Below, one piece after another: positions 1-9,976 of a DNA stretch of 64,000 bases. Below the pieces are notes generated by a model. That model worked only from the letters and a program-made list of their open reading frames with translations. It did not search any database and was not told where the DNA came from. Each line of letters starts with the position of its first letter. The stretch's first letter is position 1. A program made the position numbers and the translations under genes. This stretch comes from Homoserinibacter sp. GY 40078 (GTDB lineage: Bacteria > Actinomycetota > Actinomycetes > Actinomycetales > Microbacteriaceae): positions 620,001 to 684,000 of the forward strand of contig NZ_VRTZ01000002.1 of assembly GCF_008017545.1 (NCBI RefSeq), read 5' to 3'.

Positions 1-1
1 C

Positions 2-610
2 TACGCCCCGGCCAACTCGCTGACCGCACCCAACATGAACGGTGACCCCGCCGGGATCTGCGCGGAGCTCTGCGAGTTCGATGTGGACGCGGCGCAGGCG
101 AAGCTCGCGGAGGCGGGCGGCTACGAGGGCACGATGACCATCGTGTACCCGGGCGGAAGCGGTCTCGACGAGCTGTTCGAGGCGTACGCGAACCAGATCC
201 GTCAGAACCTCGGGATCGACGCGGTCGCGTCGCCGACGACCGACTGGGCCGAGTACTGGCAGTCGCTCGTCGACCACACGGTGGCCGGACCTCACTTCGG
301 TCACTGGGGCGCGCTCTACCCGAGCCAGCAGAGCACCCTTCGTGCGCTGTTCACCGAGGGCGGCGGCTGCTACCTCTGCACCGGGTACTCCTCTCCGGAG
401 GTCGACGAGCTGCTTCTCGAGGCGGACGCCTCGCAGACTCTCGACGACTCCTACGAGGGCTACGCCGCGGTGCAGGAGTTCGTGCTCGACGCGTTCCCGA
501 CAGTCCCCACGTTCTCCGCCACGTACAACTACGTGACCTCGGATCGCGTGGTCGAGCTGCCCGCCGTGTCCGGCAGCCCGGTCCTGTCGAAGATCGTGCT
601 GGCCGACTGA
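2..610 (+). CDS. Peptide ABC transporter substrate-binding protein, C-terminal part
   Basis: The reading frame is open from the window edge, so the N-terminus, signal peptide and most of the ligand-binding lobes are missing; 202 residues remain. The pattern matches the C-terminal lobe of DppA/OppA-type (SBP_bac_5) lipoproteins: an F-D-x-x-x-A-x-x-L-x-x-A-G-Y segment near the start, then Y-S-S-P-E-V-D-x-L-L-x-x-A and a closing segment with a run of aromatic residues. Family members capture peptides outside the membrane and hand them to the permeases. The genes at 2018-2944, 2937-3824 and 5843-7504 supply the rest of the transporter. Two Cys pairs (CAELC, CYLC) may form disulfides. Substrate class is inferred from family and neighbours only. 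Confidence 0.85.
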   Translation, partial: YAPANSLTAPNMNGDPAGICAELCEFDVDAAQAKLAEAGGYEGTMTIVYPGGSGLDELFEAYANQIRQNLGIDAVASPTTDWAEYWQSLVDHTVAGPHFGHWGALYPSQQSTLRALFTEGGGCYLCTGYSSPEVDELLLEADASQTLDDSYEGYAAVQEFVLDAFPTVPTFSATYNYVTSDRVVELPAVSGSPVLSKIVLAD

Positions 611-647
611 GATCGTGATCCACAGCTCCACCGCATCGGAGCACCCG

Positions 648-2021
648 ATGCCCGGCTCGCCGGAGGACATCCTCCGGCGAGCCGGCCGGGTGCCTCGCGC
701 CGACGGCTTTCCCGAGATCGACACGTTGCTCGCCGAGTTCGATCGCCTCGCATCAGAGCATCCCGCCCTCATGACGGGTCGCCGCATCGGCACCAGCAGG
801 CGTGGCGAGCCGATCCCCGGATACACCATCGGGAGTGGACAGCGCTCGTTCCTCATCGTGGGGGGAGTCCATCCCAATGAGCCGATCGGATTCCGCACTG
901 CGCTCCACCTCGTCGGCGAACTCCTCGCCGACCCTGAGCTGCTCCGTGCGAGCGACGCCACCTGGCACATCGTGCCGTGCATCGACCCGGACGGAGCGCG
1001 ACTGAACGAGGAGTGGTATCCGACGCCGGAGGACCGCATCTTCTACGCCCGACGCTTCTACCGGCCCGAGCCCGACCAGCAGGTCGAGTGGACCTTCCCG
1101 ACCTCCTACAAGCGCGCCTATTTCGACCGGATGATGCCCGAGACTCAGGCGCTCGCCCGCGAGATCGATCGCGTGCGACCGGATCTCTACGTGGCACTCC
1201 ACAACGGTGAGATGGGCGGCGTCTACTACTACCTGTCTCGACCCGTTCCGGAGTTGTACGGACTCCTGCACGAGCTCCCCGCATCGCTCGGGCTGCCCCT
1301 CGACACGGGCGAGCCGGAAGCCCCCTACCTCGAGACCTACGCTCCCGCGATCTTCGGGACCGGGTCGATCACGGACGCCTACGACTATCTCGAGGCGCTC
1401 GGGCTCGACCCGACCACGATGGTCGGAGGGTCGAGCTCGAGCGAGTACGCGGCTCGGTACGGCACGCTCTCGCTCGTCGCGGAGCTGCCGTACTGGTCCC
1501 ACCCGGACGCGAACGACCCGTCTCCAGCGGGGGAGTCGTACGCCGAGCTTCTGAACCGCACGAGCGGTCAACTCATCGAGGCGTCCGAGGTCCTCGGCGA
1601 CGTGCTGGCGTCGGCGTCCGAGCATCTGAGCATCCGATCGCCCTTCCTGAGCGCGTCGGAGGTATTCGTCCCCATGCTCGCGGACATCGGCCGCGTCGAC
1701 CGGGCGCGAGCATCAGAGCCCGCTTCGCAGCGGGCGGCCACCGTCGCCGAGCGATTCGGATGCGAGGACCTGGTCCACTGCTTCCGCCTCCGCTACGGCG
1801 GGATGCTGCTTCGGGCGCTCGACGCGGAGAGCGTCGCGGGGGTCGCACCCGCTCCGCTTCGACGACTGCGTTCGCGTCTGGAGTCGATCTATTCCGAGTG
1901 GCAGGACGCCGCGGCGGCTGCGAGCACAGCTGCGGTCATCCCGGTGTCCGACCTCGTCGGGGTGCAGTACGGTGCGGTGCTCGCGGCGGCGTTCCACGGC
2001 CTCGGGGAGGGCGCATCATGA
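648..2021 (+). CDS. M14-type zinc carboxypeptidase-like protein
   Basis: Encodes 457 residues. The M14 metallopeptidase zinc site is visible: His75-Pro-Asn-Glu78 (HxxE) after a hydrophobic strand, a third ligand candidate at His185 (ALHNGE), and a candidate catalytic Glu279 in a L-V-A-E-L context. M14 enzymes remove C-terminal residues or trim peptidoglycan-type peptides. I see no signal peptide, so it probably works in the cytoplasm on imported peptides. Start chosen at ATG 648 because GGAG lies six bases upstream; an upstream in-frame GTG at 615 has no good ribosome site. Its stop overlaps the permease start (ATGA at 2018), so the two are translationally coupled. Specificity cannot be read from the sequence. 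Confidence 0.75.
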   Translation: MPGSPEDILRRAGRVPRADGFPEIDTLLAEFDRLASEHPALMTGRRIGTSRRGEPIPGYTIGSGQRSFLIVGGVHPNEPIGFRTALHLVGELLADPELLRASDATWHIVPCIDPDGARLNEEWYPTPEDRIFYARRFYRPEPDQQVEWTFPTSYKRAYFDRMMPETQALAREIDRVRPDLYVALHNGEMGGVYYYLSRPVPELYGLLHELPASLGLPLDTGEPEAPYLETYAPAIFGTGSITDAYDYLEALGLDPTTMVGGSSSSEYAARYGTLSLVAELPYWSHPDANDPSPAGESYAELLNRTSGQLIEASEVLGDVLASASEHLSIRSPFLSASEVFVPMLADIGRVDRARASEPASQRAATVAERFGCEDLVHCFRLRYGGMLLRALDAESVAGVAPAPLRRLRSRLESIYSEWQDAAAAASTAAVIPVSDLVGVQYGAVLAAAFHGLGEGAS

Positions 2022-2944
2022 TCCGATCACTGAGCCAGAGGCTCCTTGGACTGGTCATCGTCTTCTTCGGTGTGACCTTCATAATCTACGCGATGGTGTT
2101 CGCGCTTCCCGGCGACCCGATTCGTGCGCTCGGAGGCGAGCGTCCGATCTCGGATACGACGGTGGCGGCTCTCCGCGCGGCCTACCACCTCGATGATCCG
2201 CTGATCGTGCAGTACTTGCGCTACATCGGCGGACTTCTGACGGGAGACTTCGGCACCGACTTCTTGGGTCGGTCCGTGGGTGAGCAGATGCTTCGCGCGC
2301 TGCCCGTCACGATCGTGCTCGGCCTGAGCGCGTGGGCGCTCGAGATCATCGTCGGGCTCGGACTGGGGATCATCGCAGCTCTCCGACGCGATACCTGGAT
2401 CGATCGGGGCATCCTGATCACGACGATCCTCGCGACGTCGATCCCGGTGTTCGTCGTGGGAGTGTCCGCGCAGCTGCTGTTCGGGGTGCGGTGGGGCATT
2501 CTCCCCGTCGCGGGAGACAAAGCGGGCTGGCCCGTCGCGTTCATCCTCCCGGCCGCCGTCATCGCCATCTACGGGTTGGCGGTCGTCTCTCGGCTCATCC
2601 GCACCTCGATGATCGACAACCTCGGCATGGATTACGTCCGAACGGCTCGGGCGAAGGGTCTGGCGCCCTCGCGAATCGTCGGTGTCCATGTGCTCCGGAA
2701 CTCCGCCATTCCCGCCGTGACCTTCTTGGCGACGGACCTCGGGTACCTCCTCGGGGGAGCCGTCGTGGTCGAGGGGATCTTCAACCTCCCGGGCATCGGC
2801 AATCTGCTGTTCAGCGCGATCCGAGCTCATGAAGGTCCCACCGTGGTGGGCATCTCGACCGCACTGATCCTGGTGTTCCTCCTGACGAGCGCTCTCGTCG
2901 ACTTCCTGCACACCCTCCTCGACCCGAGGATCCGCCATGACTGA
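2018..2944 (+). CDS. Peptide ABC transporter permease, DppB type
   Basis: Encodes 308 residues. The N-terminal helix is followed by the DppB/OppB hallmark F-A-L-P-G-D-P-I, then about five further membrane helices. The EAA loop that docks the ATPase is visible as D-Y-V-R-T-A-R-A-K-G-L near residue 210. Start is the ATG that overlaps the peptidase stop codon (ATGA); a longer frame reading upstream into the peptidase gene lacks support. With the next gene it forms the membrane channel of a peptide/nickel-type importer. Confidence 0.92.
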   Translation: MIRSLSQRLLGLVIVFFGVTFIIYAMVFALPGDPIRALGGERPISDTTVAALRAAYHLDDPLIVQYLRYIGGLLTGDFGTDFLGRSVGEQMLRALPVTIVLGLSAWALEIIVGLGLGIIAALRRDTWIDRGILITTILATSIPVFVVGVSAQLLFGVRWGILPVAGDKAGWPVAFILPAAVIAIYGLAVVSRLIRTSMIDNLGMDYVRTARAKGLAPSRIVGVHVLRNSAIPAVTFLATDLGYLLGGAVVVEGIFNLPGIGNLLFSAIRAHEGPTVVGISTALILVFLLTSALVDFLHTLLDPRIRHD

Positions 2945-3824
2945 TGCACTTTTCCAGACCCCAGCTGTGACGAGACCGAGCAGAGGTCGGTGGAGGCGGG
3001 CGGTGCGTCGCCCCGGAGTGGTGGTCCCTGCAGCGATCCTGCTGGTACTGCTCATCATCTCCGCGTTCCCCGCTTTCTTCGCGGGGCTGTTCGGCAACGG
3101 CGACCCCCGCGTGTGCGACCTGACACGGAGCATCGATGGACCCGAGGCCGGGCACCCCTTCGGGTTCGACGTGCAGGGGTGCGACGTCTATGCGAACGTC
3201 ATCTTCGGAACCCAGTCGTCCATCACCGTGGGCGTCCTCACGACCGGGTTGGCACTGTTGGTCGCGGTCGCCCTCGGAGTCATCGCCGGTACCCGGGGCG
3301 GTTGGGCCGACATGGTCATCTCACGGTTGACGGACGTCTTCCTCGGCTTCCCGTTCCTCCTCGGAGCGATCATCGCGCTGAACAGCGTCGCCGAGCGGAA
3401 CGTCTGGTCAGTCTCGATCGTGCTCGCGCTGTTCTCCTGGCCGACGCTCGCGCGTCTCGTGCGAAGTTCGGTTCGCGGGGTGGCGAACTCGGAGTACGTT
3501 CTCGCCGCGCGCACGATGGGCCTCAGCTCCGCGCGGGTGATCGGCCGCTACATCCTTCCGAACGCGATGGGCGCCGTCATCGTGGTCTCGACGATCATGA
3601 TCGGCTCGGTGATCGTCGCGGAATCCACGCTGACGTACCTCGGGATCGGACTCGAAGCGCCTGCGATCTCCTGGGGCCTGCAGCTTGCGAGCGCCCAGTC
3701 GAAGTTCCAGATGGCCCCGCACCTGTTGATCTTCCCCTCGCTTTTCCTCGCCGTCACGGTGTTCTGCGTCATCGTGCTCGGCGACTCGCTCCGCGCGGCA
3801 TTCGATCCCCGCCGCACCGCGTGA
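2937..3824 (+). CDS. Peptide ABC transporter permease, DppC type
   Basis: Encodes 295 residues. It has a positively charged N-terminus, a first membrane helix at about residues 32-52, a short extracytoplasmic segment with two Cys (V-C-D-L and Q-G-C-D), then the BPD_transp_1 core. The EAA loop reads E-Y-V-L-A-A-R-T-M-G-L. Overlaps the preceding permease gene by 8 bp, so the two are co-translated. Pairs with the DppB-type subunit to form the translocation pore. Confidence 0.92.
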   Translation: MTDALFQTPAVTRPSRGRWRRAVRRPGVVVPAAILLVLLIISAFPAFFAGLFGNGDPRVCDLTRSIDGPEAGHPFGFDVQGCDVYANVIFGTQSSITVGVLTTGLALLVAVALGVIAGTRGGWADMVISRLTDVFLGFPFLLGAIIALNSVAERNVWSVSIVLALFSWPTLARLVRSSVRGVANSEYVLAARTMGLSSARVIGRYILPNAMGAVIVVSTIMIGSVIVAESTLTYLGIGLEAPAISWGLQLASAQSKFQMAPHLLIFPSLFLAVTVFCVIVLGDSLRAAFDPRRTA

Positions 3825-3852
3825 CACCGACCTGCACCATAGAGAGGTACCA

Positions 3853-5238
3853 ATGACGACGTCCGCCCCGTATACGGCCGACCAGCTGACCAGCATGCGT
3901 GCTGCGATTCCCTATCTGCGATCGTGGGTGGACTATCGCCGCTGGGCCCTGCGGACCCCGGGAGTTCAATACGCAGTCAGATTCGACGGAGAGCTGCAGC
4001 TCTCGGGTGCTTCCGGCGTCGCGAACATCGAGACCGGCGAAGTTCTCACGACCGACCACCTCTTCCGGATCGCGTCCCACTCCAAGACCTTCACCGCGAC
4101 CGCGATCCTTCAGCTGGCCGAGGCCGGTGCACTCCGCCTGGATGACACGGCCGTGTCCTTCGTCCCGTCTCTGGCGGGCAGTGCGGTCGCGGAGGTGACC
4201 GTTCGAGAGCTCCTCGGGCACTCGGGCGGAATCATCCGCGACGGGCTCGACGGCGACTACTGGCAGCACTCGCGACCGTTCCCCGATGAAGCTGAACTCC
4301 TGGAGATCTTGATCCGTGAGGGCAAGGTGCTCGATCGCAACGAGAAGTTCAAGTACACCAACATCGGGTACTCGCTTCTGGGTTTGATCATCGCGGCGGC
4401 GTCGGGTCGCAGCTACAACGCCTACGTCGCCCAGGAGATCTGCGCGCGACTGGGACTCGGCAACACCGGACCCGAATGGGACGACGCGCGCGCGTCCGAG
4501 TTCGCCGCCGCCCACACCGGCCTGCATCTCTCACGCACGCGCCGGAGGGTCGACCACGTGGACACGCGTGCCATGGCTGCGGCCACCGGGTTCTTCTCCA
4601 CGGCGGAGGATCTCACGCATTACTTCTCTGCGCACTCCTTCGGGGACGAGCGGATGCTCTCCGACGCGAGCAAGAGGCTCCAGCAGCGGCACGAGTGGAT
4701 CTCCGATCCCGACGATGCGGCAGCTGCGCACTACGGTCTCGGGATGATCTCCGAGAAGGTGGGCTCCCACGAGGTGTTCGGGCACAGCGGAGGCTACCCC
4801 GGGCACATCACTCGGAGCGTCTTCGATCCTCACACGGGCCTGGTGGTCAGCGTCCTCACGAACTCGGTCGACGGCCCGGCTGCCGAGCTCTCTCAGGGAA
4901 TCCTCGCGCTCCTCGACTACGCGGCGGAGAAGCCTGCCACCGCGAGCACGCCGGACGCGTCGCGGTTCACCGGTCGGTTCGCGAACATGTGGGGTCCGGC
5001 CGATGTGGTGCAGCTGGGTGAACGGATTGTGATGGTGCACCCCAGCGCAGCGTCTCCGGTGTCCTCGGTCGAGGTCATGGAGGTGGCAGGTCCCGACTCG
5101 CTGCGGATCGTGAGCGGTACGGGGTTCGGCTCTCCGGGCGAGCTGCTGCGGTACCGGTTCGAGGGCGATCGGGTGGTGTCGGTGTCGGGTGGCGGTGGCA
5201 TGACGATGTGGCCGCACGGTGACATCGATGATGAGTGA
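3853..5238 (+). CDS. Serine beta-lactamase-like hydrolase (class C / D-aminopeptidase type)
   Basis: Encodes 461 residues. The PF00144-type catalytic set is visible: Ser75-His-Ser-Lys78 (SxxK), Tyr168-Thr-Asn170 (YxN), and a HSGG motif (F-G-H-S-G-G) in place of KTG. Family members include class C beta-lactamases, DD-peptidases, D-aminopeptidases and esterases. A short C-terminal beta-rich domain (about residues 370-461) resembles the extension of D-aminopeptidase-like members. I see no signal peptide, so a cytoplasmic peptidase or amidase acting on imported peptides fits better than antibiotic resistance. An AGAGAGG ribosome site precedes ATG 3853, 28 bp after the permease stop. Exact substrate unknown. 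Confidence 0.8.
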   Translation: MTTSAPYTADQLTSMRAAIPYLRSWVDYRRWALRTPGVQYAVRFDGELQLSGASGVANIETGEVLTTDHLFRIASHSKTFTATAILQLAEAGALRLDDTAVSFVPSLAGSAVAEVTVRELLGHSGGIIRDGLDGDYWQHSRPFPDEAELLEILIREGKVLDRNEKFKYTNIGYSLLGLIIAAASGRSYNAYVAQEICARLGLGNTGPEWDDARASEFAAAHTGLHLSRTRRRVDHVDTRAMAAATGFFSTAEDLTHYFSAHSFGDERMLSDASKRLQQRHEWISDPDDAAAAHYGLGMISEKVGSHEVFGHSGGYPGHITRSVFDPHTGLVVSVLTNSVDGPAAELSQGILALLDYAAEKPATASTPDASRFTGRFANMWGPADVVQLGERIVMVHPSAASPVSSVEVMEVAGPDSLRIVSGTGFGSPGELLRYRFEGDRVVSVSGGGGMTMWPHGDIDDE

Positions 5239-5268
5239 GTCACGACCGTGCTCCGGCTGAGCTGCTCC

Positions 5269-5306
5269 TATGCTGAAACTTCGAACTTTCGTGAATTTCG
5301 ATCGGA
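5269..5306 (+). promoter_or_regulatory. Promoter with three TTCG-type direct repeats, upstream of GbsR/MarR regulator
   Basis: TATGCT (5269-5274) is a plausible -10 hexamer. Directly after it come three imperfect tandem repeats: AAACTTCG (5276-5283), AACTTTCG (5284-5291) and TGAATTTCG (5292-5300). Then GGAG (5303-5306) serves as ribosome site for GTG 5313. The repeats sit where a repressor would block transcription start, so autoregulation by the adjacent gene is plausible. No clear -35 seen. Confidence 0.4.
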
Positions 5307-5312
5307 GTTGAC

Positions 5313-5846
5313 GTGACGACGAAGGTGGACGCAGACGTGACGGATTCAGAGATCGATCGCAGAGAGGCTGCACGCCGCGCCTTCGCCGAGGACTTCGGGC
5401 TCCAATGGGAGTCCTCCGGGTCGCCTCGGATGGAGGGCCGGATTCTGGGCTACCTGATGGTGATGGAGAGCCCCTACATCTCTTCGGCTGACCTAGCGGA
5501 GGCGCTGAACGCGAGCGCGGGATCGGTGTCGATGACGACGAGGCGCCTCGTGGAGGCGGGGTTCGTCCGTCGGCACGCGGTGCCGGGAGACCGGAGTCAC
5601 TACTTCCGCATGGAGAGCGACGTCTGGGGCGGATGGCTCGCGGGGGAGCGCAAGTTCCTCGAGCGGATGCGCGAACTCATGACGCGAGGCCTCGAGCTGG
5701 GCATCGACGATCAACACGCGCGCGAGCGTCTCGTGAACGGTCGCGACTACATGTCGTGGGTGATCTCGTATCACCGGAAGATGCTCGGCGACTGGGAAGC
5801 GGCGAAAGCCGAACGCGACGCTCGTGCGAATCAGGAGACCACATGA
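5313..5846 (+). CDS. GbsR/MarR-family winged-helix transcriptional regulator
   Basis: Encodes 177 residues, usual length for the GbsR subgroup. A winged helix spans about residues 40-105: E-G-R-I-L-G-Y-L-M, then the recognition helix region A-L-N-A-S-A-G-S-V-S and the wing around R-R-H-A-V-P-G-D-R-S-H-Y. C-terminal helices would form the dimer and ligand pocket. GTG start with GGAG six bases upstream. Its stop overlaps the ATPase start (ATGA at 5843), placing the regulator inside the transporter operon. Inference: it senses a peptide or a degradation product and controls this operon. Confidence 0.85.
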   Translation: MTTKVDADVTDSEIDRREAARRAFAEDFGLQWESSGSPRMEGRILGYLMVMESPYISSADLAEALNASAGSVSMTTRRLVEAGFVRRHAVPGDRSHYFRMESDVWGGWLAGERKFLERMRELMTRGLELGIDDQHARERLVNGRDYMSWVISYHRKMLGDWEAAKAERDARANQETT

Positions 5847-7504
5847 CACAGCCACTACTCACGATCGACGACCTCGCGATCGATTTCACCGTCGACGGGA
5901 TCACGGCCCGCGCGGTCGAAGCCGTCTCGTTGGAAGTCGCCGCCGGCGAAGTCGTCGCTCTGGTGGGGGAGTCGGGCTCGGGCAAGACGGCCACCGCGAT
6001 GGCCGTCCTCGGGCTGCTGCCGAGCAACGCGCGCGTATCGGGCAGCGTCCGCCTCGGTGAGGACGAACTGATCGGCGCGGATGAGGCGGTGCTGCGCGAG
6101 GTGCGCGGCAAGCGCGCGGCGATGGTCTTCCAAGACCCGCAGGGTGCGCTGAACCCGGTCTTCTCGATCGGCTTCCAGGTCATGGAGTCGGTCCGCCGCC
6201 AGGACCCATCGCTGAGTCGACGGGAGCTTCGCGCCCGCACGATCGAGCTGCTGGAGCGCGTCGAGATTCCGGAGCCCGAGAAGCGGCTCGGCTACTACCC
6301 GCACCAGCTGAGCGGCGGGCAGTGCCAGCGAGTGGTGATCGCCATGGCGCTGGCGAGCGAGCCGGAGCTGCTGATCGCGGACGAGCCGACGACGGCTCTC
6401 GACGTCACCGTTCAGGCGGAGATCCTCGATGTGCTCCGCGGTCTTCGTGAGCGGCTCTCCTGCGGAATCCTTCTCATCACCCACGACATGGGTGTCGTTG
6501 CCGACCTCGCCGATCGGGTGGTCGTCATGCGGAACGGGCGCGTGGTCGAGAGCGGCGGAGCCGTCGCGGTGTTTTCGCGACCGGAGGCGCCCTACACCCA
6601 GGAATTGCTGGCATCGGTACCTCGCATCGGGGGACGAGAGGCGACTGAGGTGGATCACGCGAAGCCCGCCGTGCTCGAAGTGTCCGACCTCGTCGTCGAC
6701 TTCCATTCCCGTCGTCGCGGTGTCTTCCGCGCCGTCGATGGAGTGACGTTCTCCGTGCAGCCGTCTGAGATCCTCGCCTTGGTGGGCGAGTCCGGTTCCG
6801 GTAAGACCACGATCGGACGATCGGCGATCGGGCTGTCGCCCGTTACCCAGGGGAGCGTTCGCGTCGCGGGTCACGACGTCGTGCACGCGGGTCGTGCCGA
6901 ACGCCGAGAGATGCGCAGGAAGGTCGGGGTCGTCTTTCAGAATCCGGCAGCGTCATTGAACCCCCGATACACCGTGGAGCAGACCGTGTCGGAGCCGCTG
7001 CGGGTCGTACTCGGCCTGCGCGGCAGGGAGCTGCGGGAACGCACCGTCTCCGTGTTGGAGTCGGTGGGCTTCTCGGGTGATTGGCTCACCCGTTACGGTC
7101 ATCAGCTCTCCGGCGGTCAGCGTCAGCGGGTGTCGATCGCCCGGGCCGTCGCGCTCGATCCGGTGCTGCTCATCGCGGACGAGCCCACCAGCGCGCTCGA
7201 TGTGTCCGTTCAGGCGCGCGTGCTCGATGTGTTCCGAGAGCTGCAGGCCTCGCTCGGCTTTGCCTGTCTGTTCATCAGTCACGATCTCGCCGTGGTCGAC
7301 TCGCTGTGTGATCGTGTGGCCGTGCTGCGTCGGGGCCGTCTCATCGAGCATGGTGAGCGGTCGAGTGTGCTCTCGAATCCGCAGCAGGAGTACACCCGCG
7401 AGCTCGTCGCCGCGGTGCCGGTTCCGGACCCCGCTCTCCAGGCAGAGCAGCGTCGTCGTCGGTTGGCCGAGCTGGAAGCCTCGCGCGGGACCGCTGTGGC
7501 CTAG
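5843..7504 (+). CDS. Fused double ATPase of peptide ABC transporter (DppD-DppF type)
   Basis: Encodes 553 residues with two complete ABC cassettes in one chain. Cassette 1: Walker A GESGSGKT at 42-49, signature LSGGQ (followed by C-Q-R), Walker B L-L-I-A-D-E-P. Cassette 2: Walker A GESGSGKT at 315-322, signature LSGGQRQR, Walker B L-L-I-A-D-E-P, H-loop S-H-D. In most peptide transporters these are two genes. Start at the ATG overlapping the regulator stop; a much longer upstream frame runs across the regulator gene and is not credible. Powers import through the permeases at 2018-3824. Confidence 0.93.
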   Translation: MTQPLLTIDDLAIDFTVDGITARAVEAVSLEVAAGEVVALVGESGSGKTATAMAVLGLLPSNARVSGSVRLGEDELIGADEAVLREVRGKRAAMVFQDPQGALNPVFSIGFQVMESVRRQDPSLSRRELRARTIELLERVEIPEPEKRLGYYPHQLSGGQCQRVVIAMALASEPELLIADEPTTALDVTVQAEILDVLRGLRERLSCGILLITHDMGVVADLADRVVVMRNGRVVESGGAVAVFSRPEAPYTQELLASVPRIGGREATEVDHAKPAVLEVSDLVVDFHSRRRGVFRAVDGVTFSVQPSEILALVGESGSGKTTIGRSAIGLSPVTQGSVRVAGHDVVHAGRAERREMRRKVGVVFQNPAASLNPRYTVEQTVSEPLRVVLGLRGRELRERTVSVLESVGFSGDWLTRYGHQLSGGQRQRVSIARAVALDPVLLIADEPTSALDVSVQARVLDVFRELQASLGFACLFISHDLAVVDSLCDRVAVLRRGRLIEHGERSSVLSNPQQEYTRELVAAVPVPDPALQAEQRRRRLAELEASRGTAVA

Positions 7505-7519
7505 TCGCGCGAGCACCGC

Positions 7520-9976
7520 TCAGAGCGGTCGACCGACGGAGCCGATCACGGCGTCGAGAGGGGTGCCCGAGGCGTCTCGCTTCGCGCCCGGTTCCGGGAG
7601 CGCACGAGCGGCTCCGTCCGCGGAGATCGCGCGCGCGGGTGCCGGACCGGCCCAGGCGAGCGCGAGCGACGACTCACCCTTGAGGAACGAGTGGGAGCGC
7701 ACGCCACCCGTCGCGCGTCCCTTGCCCGGGAATTCCGCGAAGTGCGACACCTTGCCTCGTCCCGCATCGGTGCCGGCGAGCGTCTCCGCGGGTGTGGAGA
7801 TGGTCACGACGACGGCATCCGCAGGATCGACCGCACCGAAGAAGAGCACCTCGGATCCCGTGGCGAGGTTGATGCCCGCCATGCCTCCCGCGGCCACGCC
7901 CTGCGGCCGCACCTGCGATGCGGAGAAGTGCAGGAGTTGGCTGTCGGACGCGATGAACACGAGTTCATCGGAATCGGTACCCTGCGCCGCGCCGACGAGC
8001 TCGTCGCCGGGTTTCAAGCTGATGATCTCGAAGTCGGGTCGGTTCGGGTAGCCCCCGGCTGCGACGCGCTTCACGACACCGGATCGGGTGCCGAGAGCGA
8101 TCGGAAGGTCCGAGGTGAGCGAGACGAGCCCGAGCACGCGCTCCTTCTTGTCGGTGATGCCCAGATAGTCGGCTATCCGCGCGCCGGCACCGAGCTGGAC
8201 GGAGTTCGCCGGGACCGATGGCAGGTCGACAGGCGTGAATCGGATCAACCGCCCACGGGAGGTGACCGCGCCGAGTTCGCCCCGCGTCGTCCCACGAACC
8301 GTCGACAGGATTGCATCGTGCTTCGAGCGACGGGTCGCGGCGGCCGGTCCATCGATCCCGTCTGCCAGATCCACGCGTACGGCTCGGCCCGTGGTCGACA
8401 AGAGCACGAGGGTCGGCGCGTCGGGGATCTCGAGGGACGGCGCTGACGACTTCCGCGAGGACGCCGAAGCGGCGACGTTCACGCCGGCCTCGGTGAGGAG
8501 TGTTCGGCGCGGGGTGCCGAACCGTTCGGCGACCTCATCGAGCTCGTCGCCGACCTGGGTTCGAATCCGGCCGGGATCGGAGAGCAACGCCTCGAGCTCG
8601 GCGATCTCAGCGCGGAGGCGGTCGCGTTCCGTCTCGAGCTCGATCCGGCTGAAGCGCGTGAGGCGTCGGAGCTGGAGCTCCAGGATGTAATCCGCCTGCA
8701 GTTGTGAGAGGTCGAAGACCTCCATGAGGCGCGTGCGCGCCTGCGCGGTGTCATCGCTCGAGCGCACGACCTGAATCACTTCGTCGATGTCGAGGATCGC
8801 GATGAGGAGGCCGTCCACGAGGTGCAGGCGCTCCTGCCGACGGGCCAGGCGGTACTGCGAGCGTCGCGTGACCACCCGGATGCGGTGGTCGAGGTAGACC
8901 CTCAGCATCTCGCGCAGCCCGAGGGTCTGCGGCCGACCCTCGACGAGTGCGACGTTGTTGATCGAGAAGCCATCTTCGAGCGGGGTCAGACGATACAGCT
9001 GCTCGAGGACGGCCTGCGGCGAGAACCCCGTCTTGATGCCGATGACCAGCCGCAGGCCGTTCTTGCGGTCGGTCAAGTCGGTGACGTCGGCGATTCCCGT
9101 GATCTTCTTCGACTGGACCCCGTCCTTGATCTTCTCGATGACCTTCTCGGGGCCGACGAGGTAGGGAAGCTCGGTGACCACGAGCCCCGCCCGCCGAGCC
9201 GAGAGCTGTTCGATCGAGACCTTGGCGCGTGTCTTGAAGCTGCCACGACCTGCTCGATAGGCGTCGCGGATGCCGTCGAGGCCCACGATGGTTCCCCCGG
9301 TGGGCAGGTCGGGCCCGGGCACGTAAGCCATCAGCTCTTCGAGGGTGGCCTCCGGATTCTCGAGCAAGTGCCGCGCCGCCGCCGCCACCTCGATCAGGTT
9401 GTGCGGGGCCATGTTGGTCGCCATGCCCACCGCGATACCGCTTGCACCATTGACGAGGAGGTTCGGGAAGGCCGCGGGGAGCACTTCGGGCTGCGTGAGC
9501 TGGTTGTCGTAGTTGGGGACGAAGTCGACGACGTCCTCATCGAGTGACTCGACCAGCGCGAGCGCCGCAGCCTGCATCCGCGCCTCTGTATAGCGCGGGG
9601 CGGCCGGACCGTCGTCGAGCGACCCGAAGTTGCCGTGGCCGTCCACGAGCGGCACACGCATCGTGAAGTCCTGCGCGAGGCGCACGAGAGCGTCGTAGAT
9701 CGCCCCGTCGCCGTGCGGGTGCAGGCGTCCCATGACGTCGCCCACCACACGGGCTGACTTCACGTGGCCACGGTCCGGTCGAAGCCCCATCTCGTTCATC
9801 TGATAGAGGATCCGGCGCTGCACGGGCTTCAGACCATCCCGGGCATCGGGAAGCGCACGGGAATAGATGACCGAGTAGGCATACTCGAGGAAGGAGCCCT
9901 GCATCTCGGTCGACACATCGACGTCTTCGATGCGTTCGCCGGCGGGGAGTGCGGTAGGGGAGTCGGGCGGAGTCAT
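7520..9976 (-). CDS. parC: DNA topoisomerase IV / gyrase subunit A
   Basis: Encodes 818 residues. The breakage-reunion domain begins with [17 protein letters not shown] and has the DNA-linking tyrosine Tyr129 (A-A-P-R-Y-T-E). The quinolone-pocket region holds H-P-H-G-D. A coiled-coil tower and a C-terminal beta-pinwheel follow. Type II topoisomerases with this subunit decatenate or supercoil DNA together with a GyrB/ParE partner, which is not in this window. Whether it is ParC or a second GyrA cannot be settled here; length and solitary location favour ParC. The start lies only 12 bp from the divergent phosphodiesterase start. Confidence 0.85.
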   Translation of the reverse strand: MTPPDSPTALPAGERIEDVDVSTEMQGSFLEYAYSVIYSRALPDARDGLKPVQRRILYQMNEMGLRPDRGHVKSARVVGDVMGRLHPHGDGAIYDALVRLAQDFTMRVPLVDGHGNFGSLDDGPAAPRYTEARMQAAALALVESLDEDVVDFVPNYDNQLTQPEVLPAAFPNLLVNGASGIAVGMATNMAPHNLIEVAAAARHLLENPEATLEELMAYVPGPDLPTGGTIVGLDGIRDAYRAGRGSFKTRAKVSIEQLSARRAGLVVTELPYLVGPEKVIEKIKDGVQSKKITGIADVTDLTDRKNGLRLVIGIKTGFSPQAVLEQLYRLTPLEDGFSINNVALVEGRPQTLGLREMLRVYLDHRIRVVTRRSQYRLARRQERLHLVDGLLIAILDIDEVIQVVRSSDDTAQARTRLMEVFDLSQLQADYILELQLRRLTRFSRIELETERDRLRAEIAELEALLSDPGRIRTQVGDELDEVAERFGTPRRTLLTEAGVNVAASASSRKSSAPSLEIPDAPTLVLLSTTGRAVRVDLADGIDGPAAATRRSKHDAILSTVRGTTRGELGAVTSRGRLIRFTPVDLPSVPANSVQLGAGARIADYLGITDKKERVLGLVSLTSDLPIALGTRSGVVKRVAAGGYPNRPDFEIISLKPGDELVGAAQGTDSDELVFIASDSQLLHFSASQVRPQGVAAGGMAGINLATGSEVLFFGAVDPADAVVVTISTPAETLAGTDAGRGKVSHFAEFPGKGRATGGVRSHSFLKGESSLALAWAGPAPARAISADGAARALPEPGAKRDASGTPLDAVIGSVGRPL

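Noticed and set aside
615-647. Upstream GTG start for the M14-type peptidase
   Set aside because: No ribosome site before GTG 615, while GGAG precedes ATG 648 at proper spacing.
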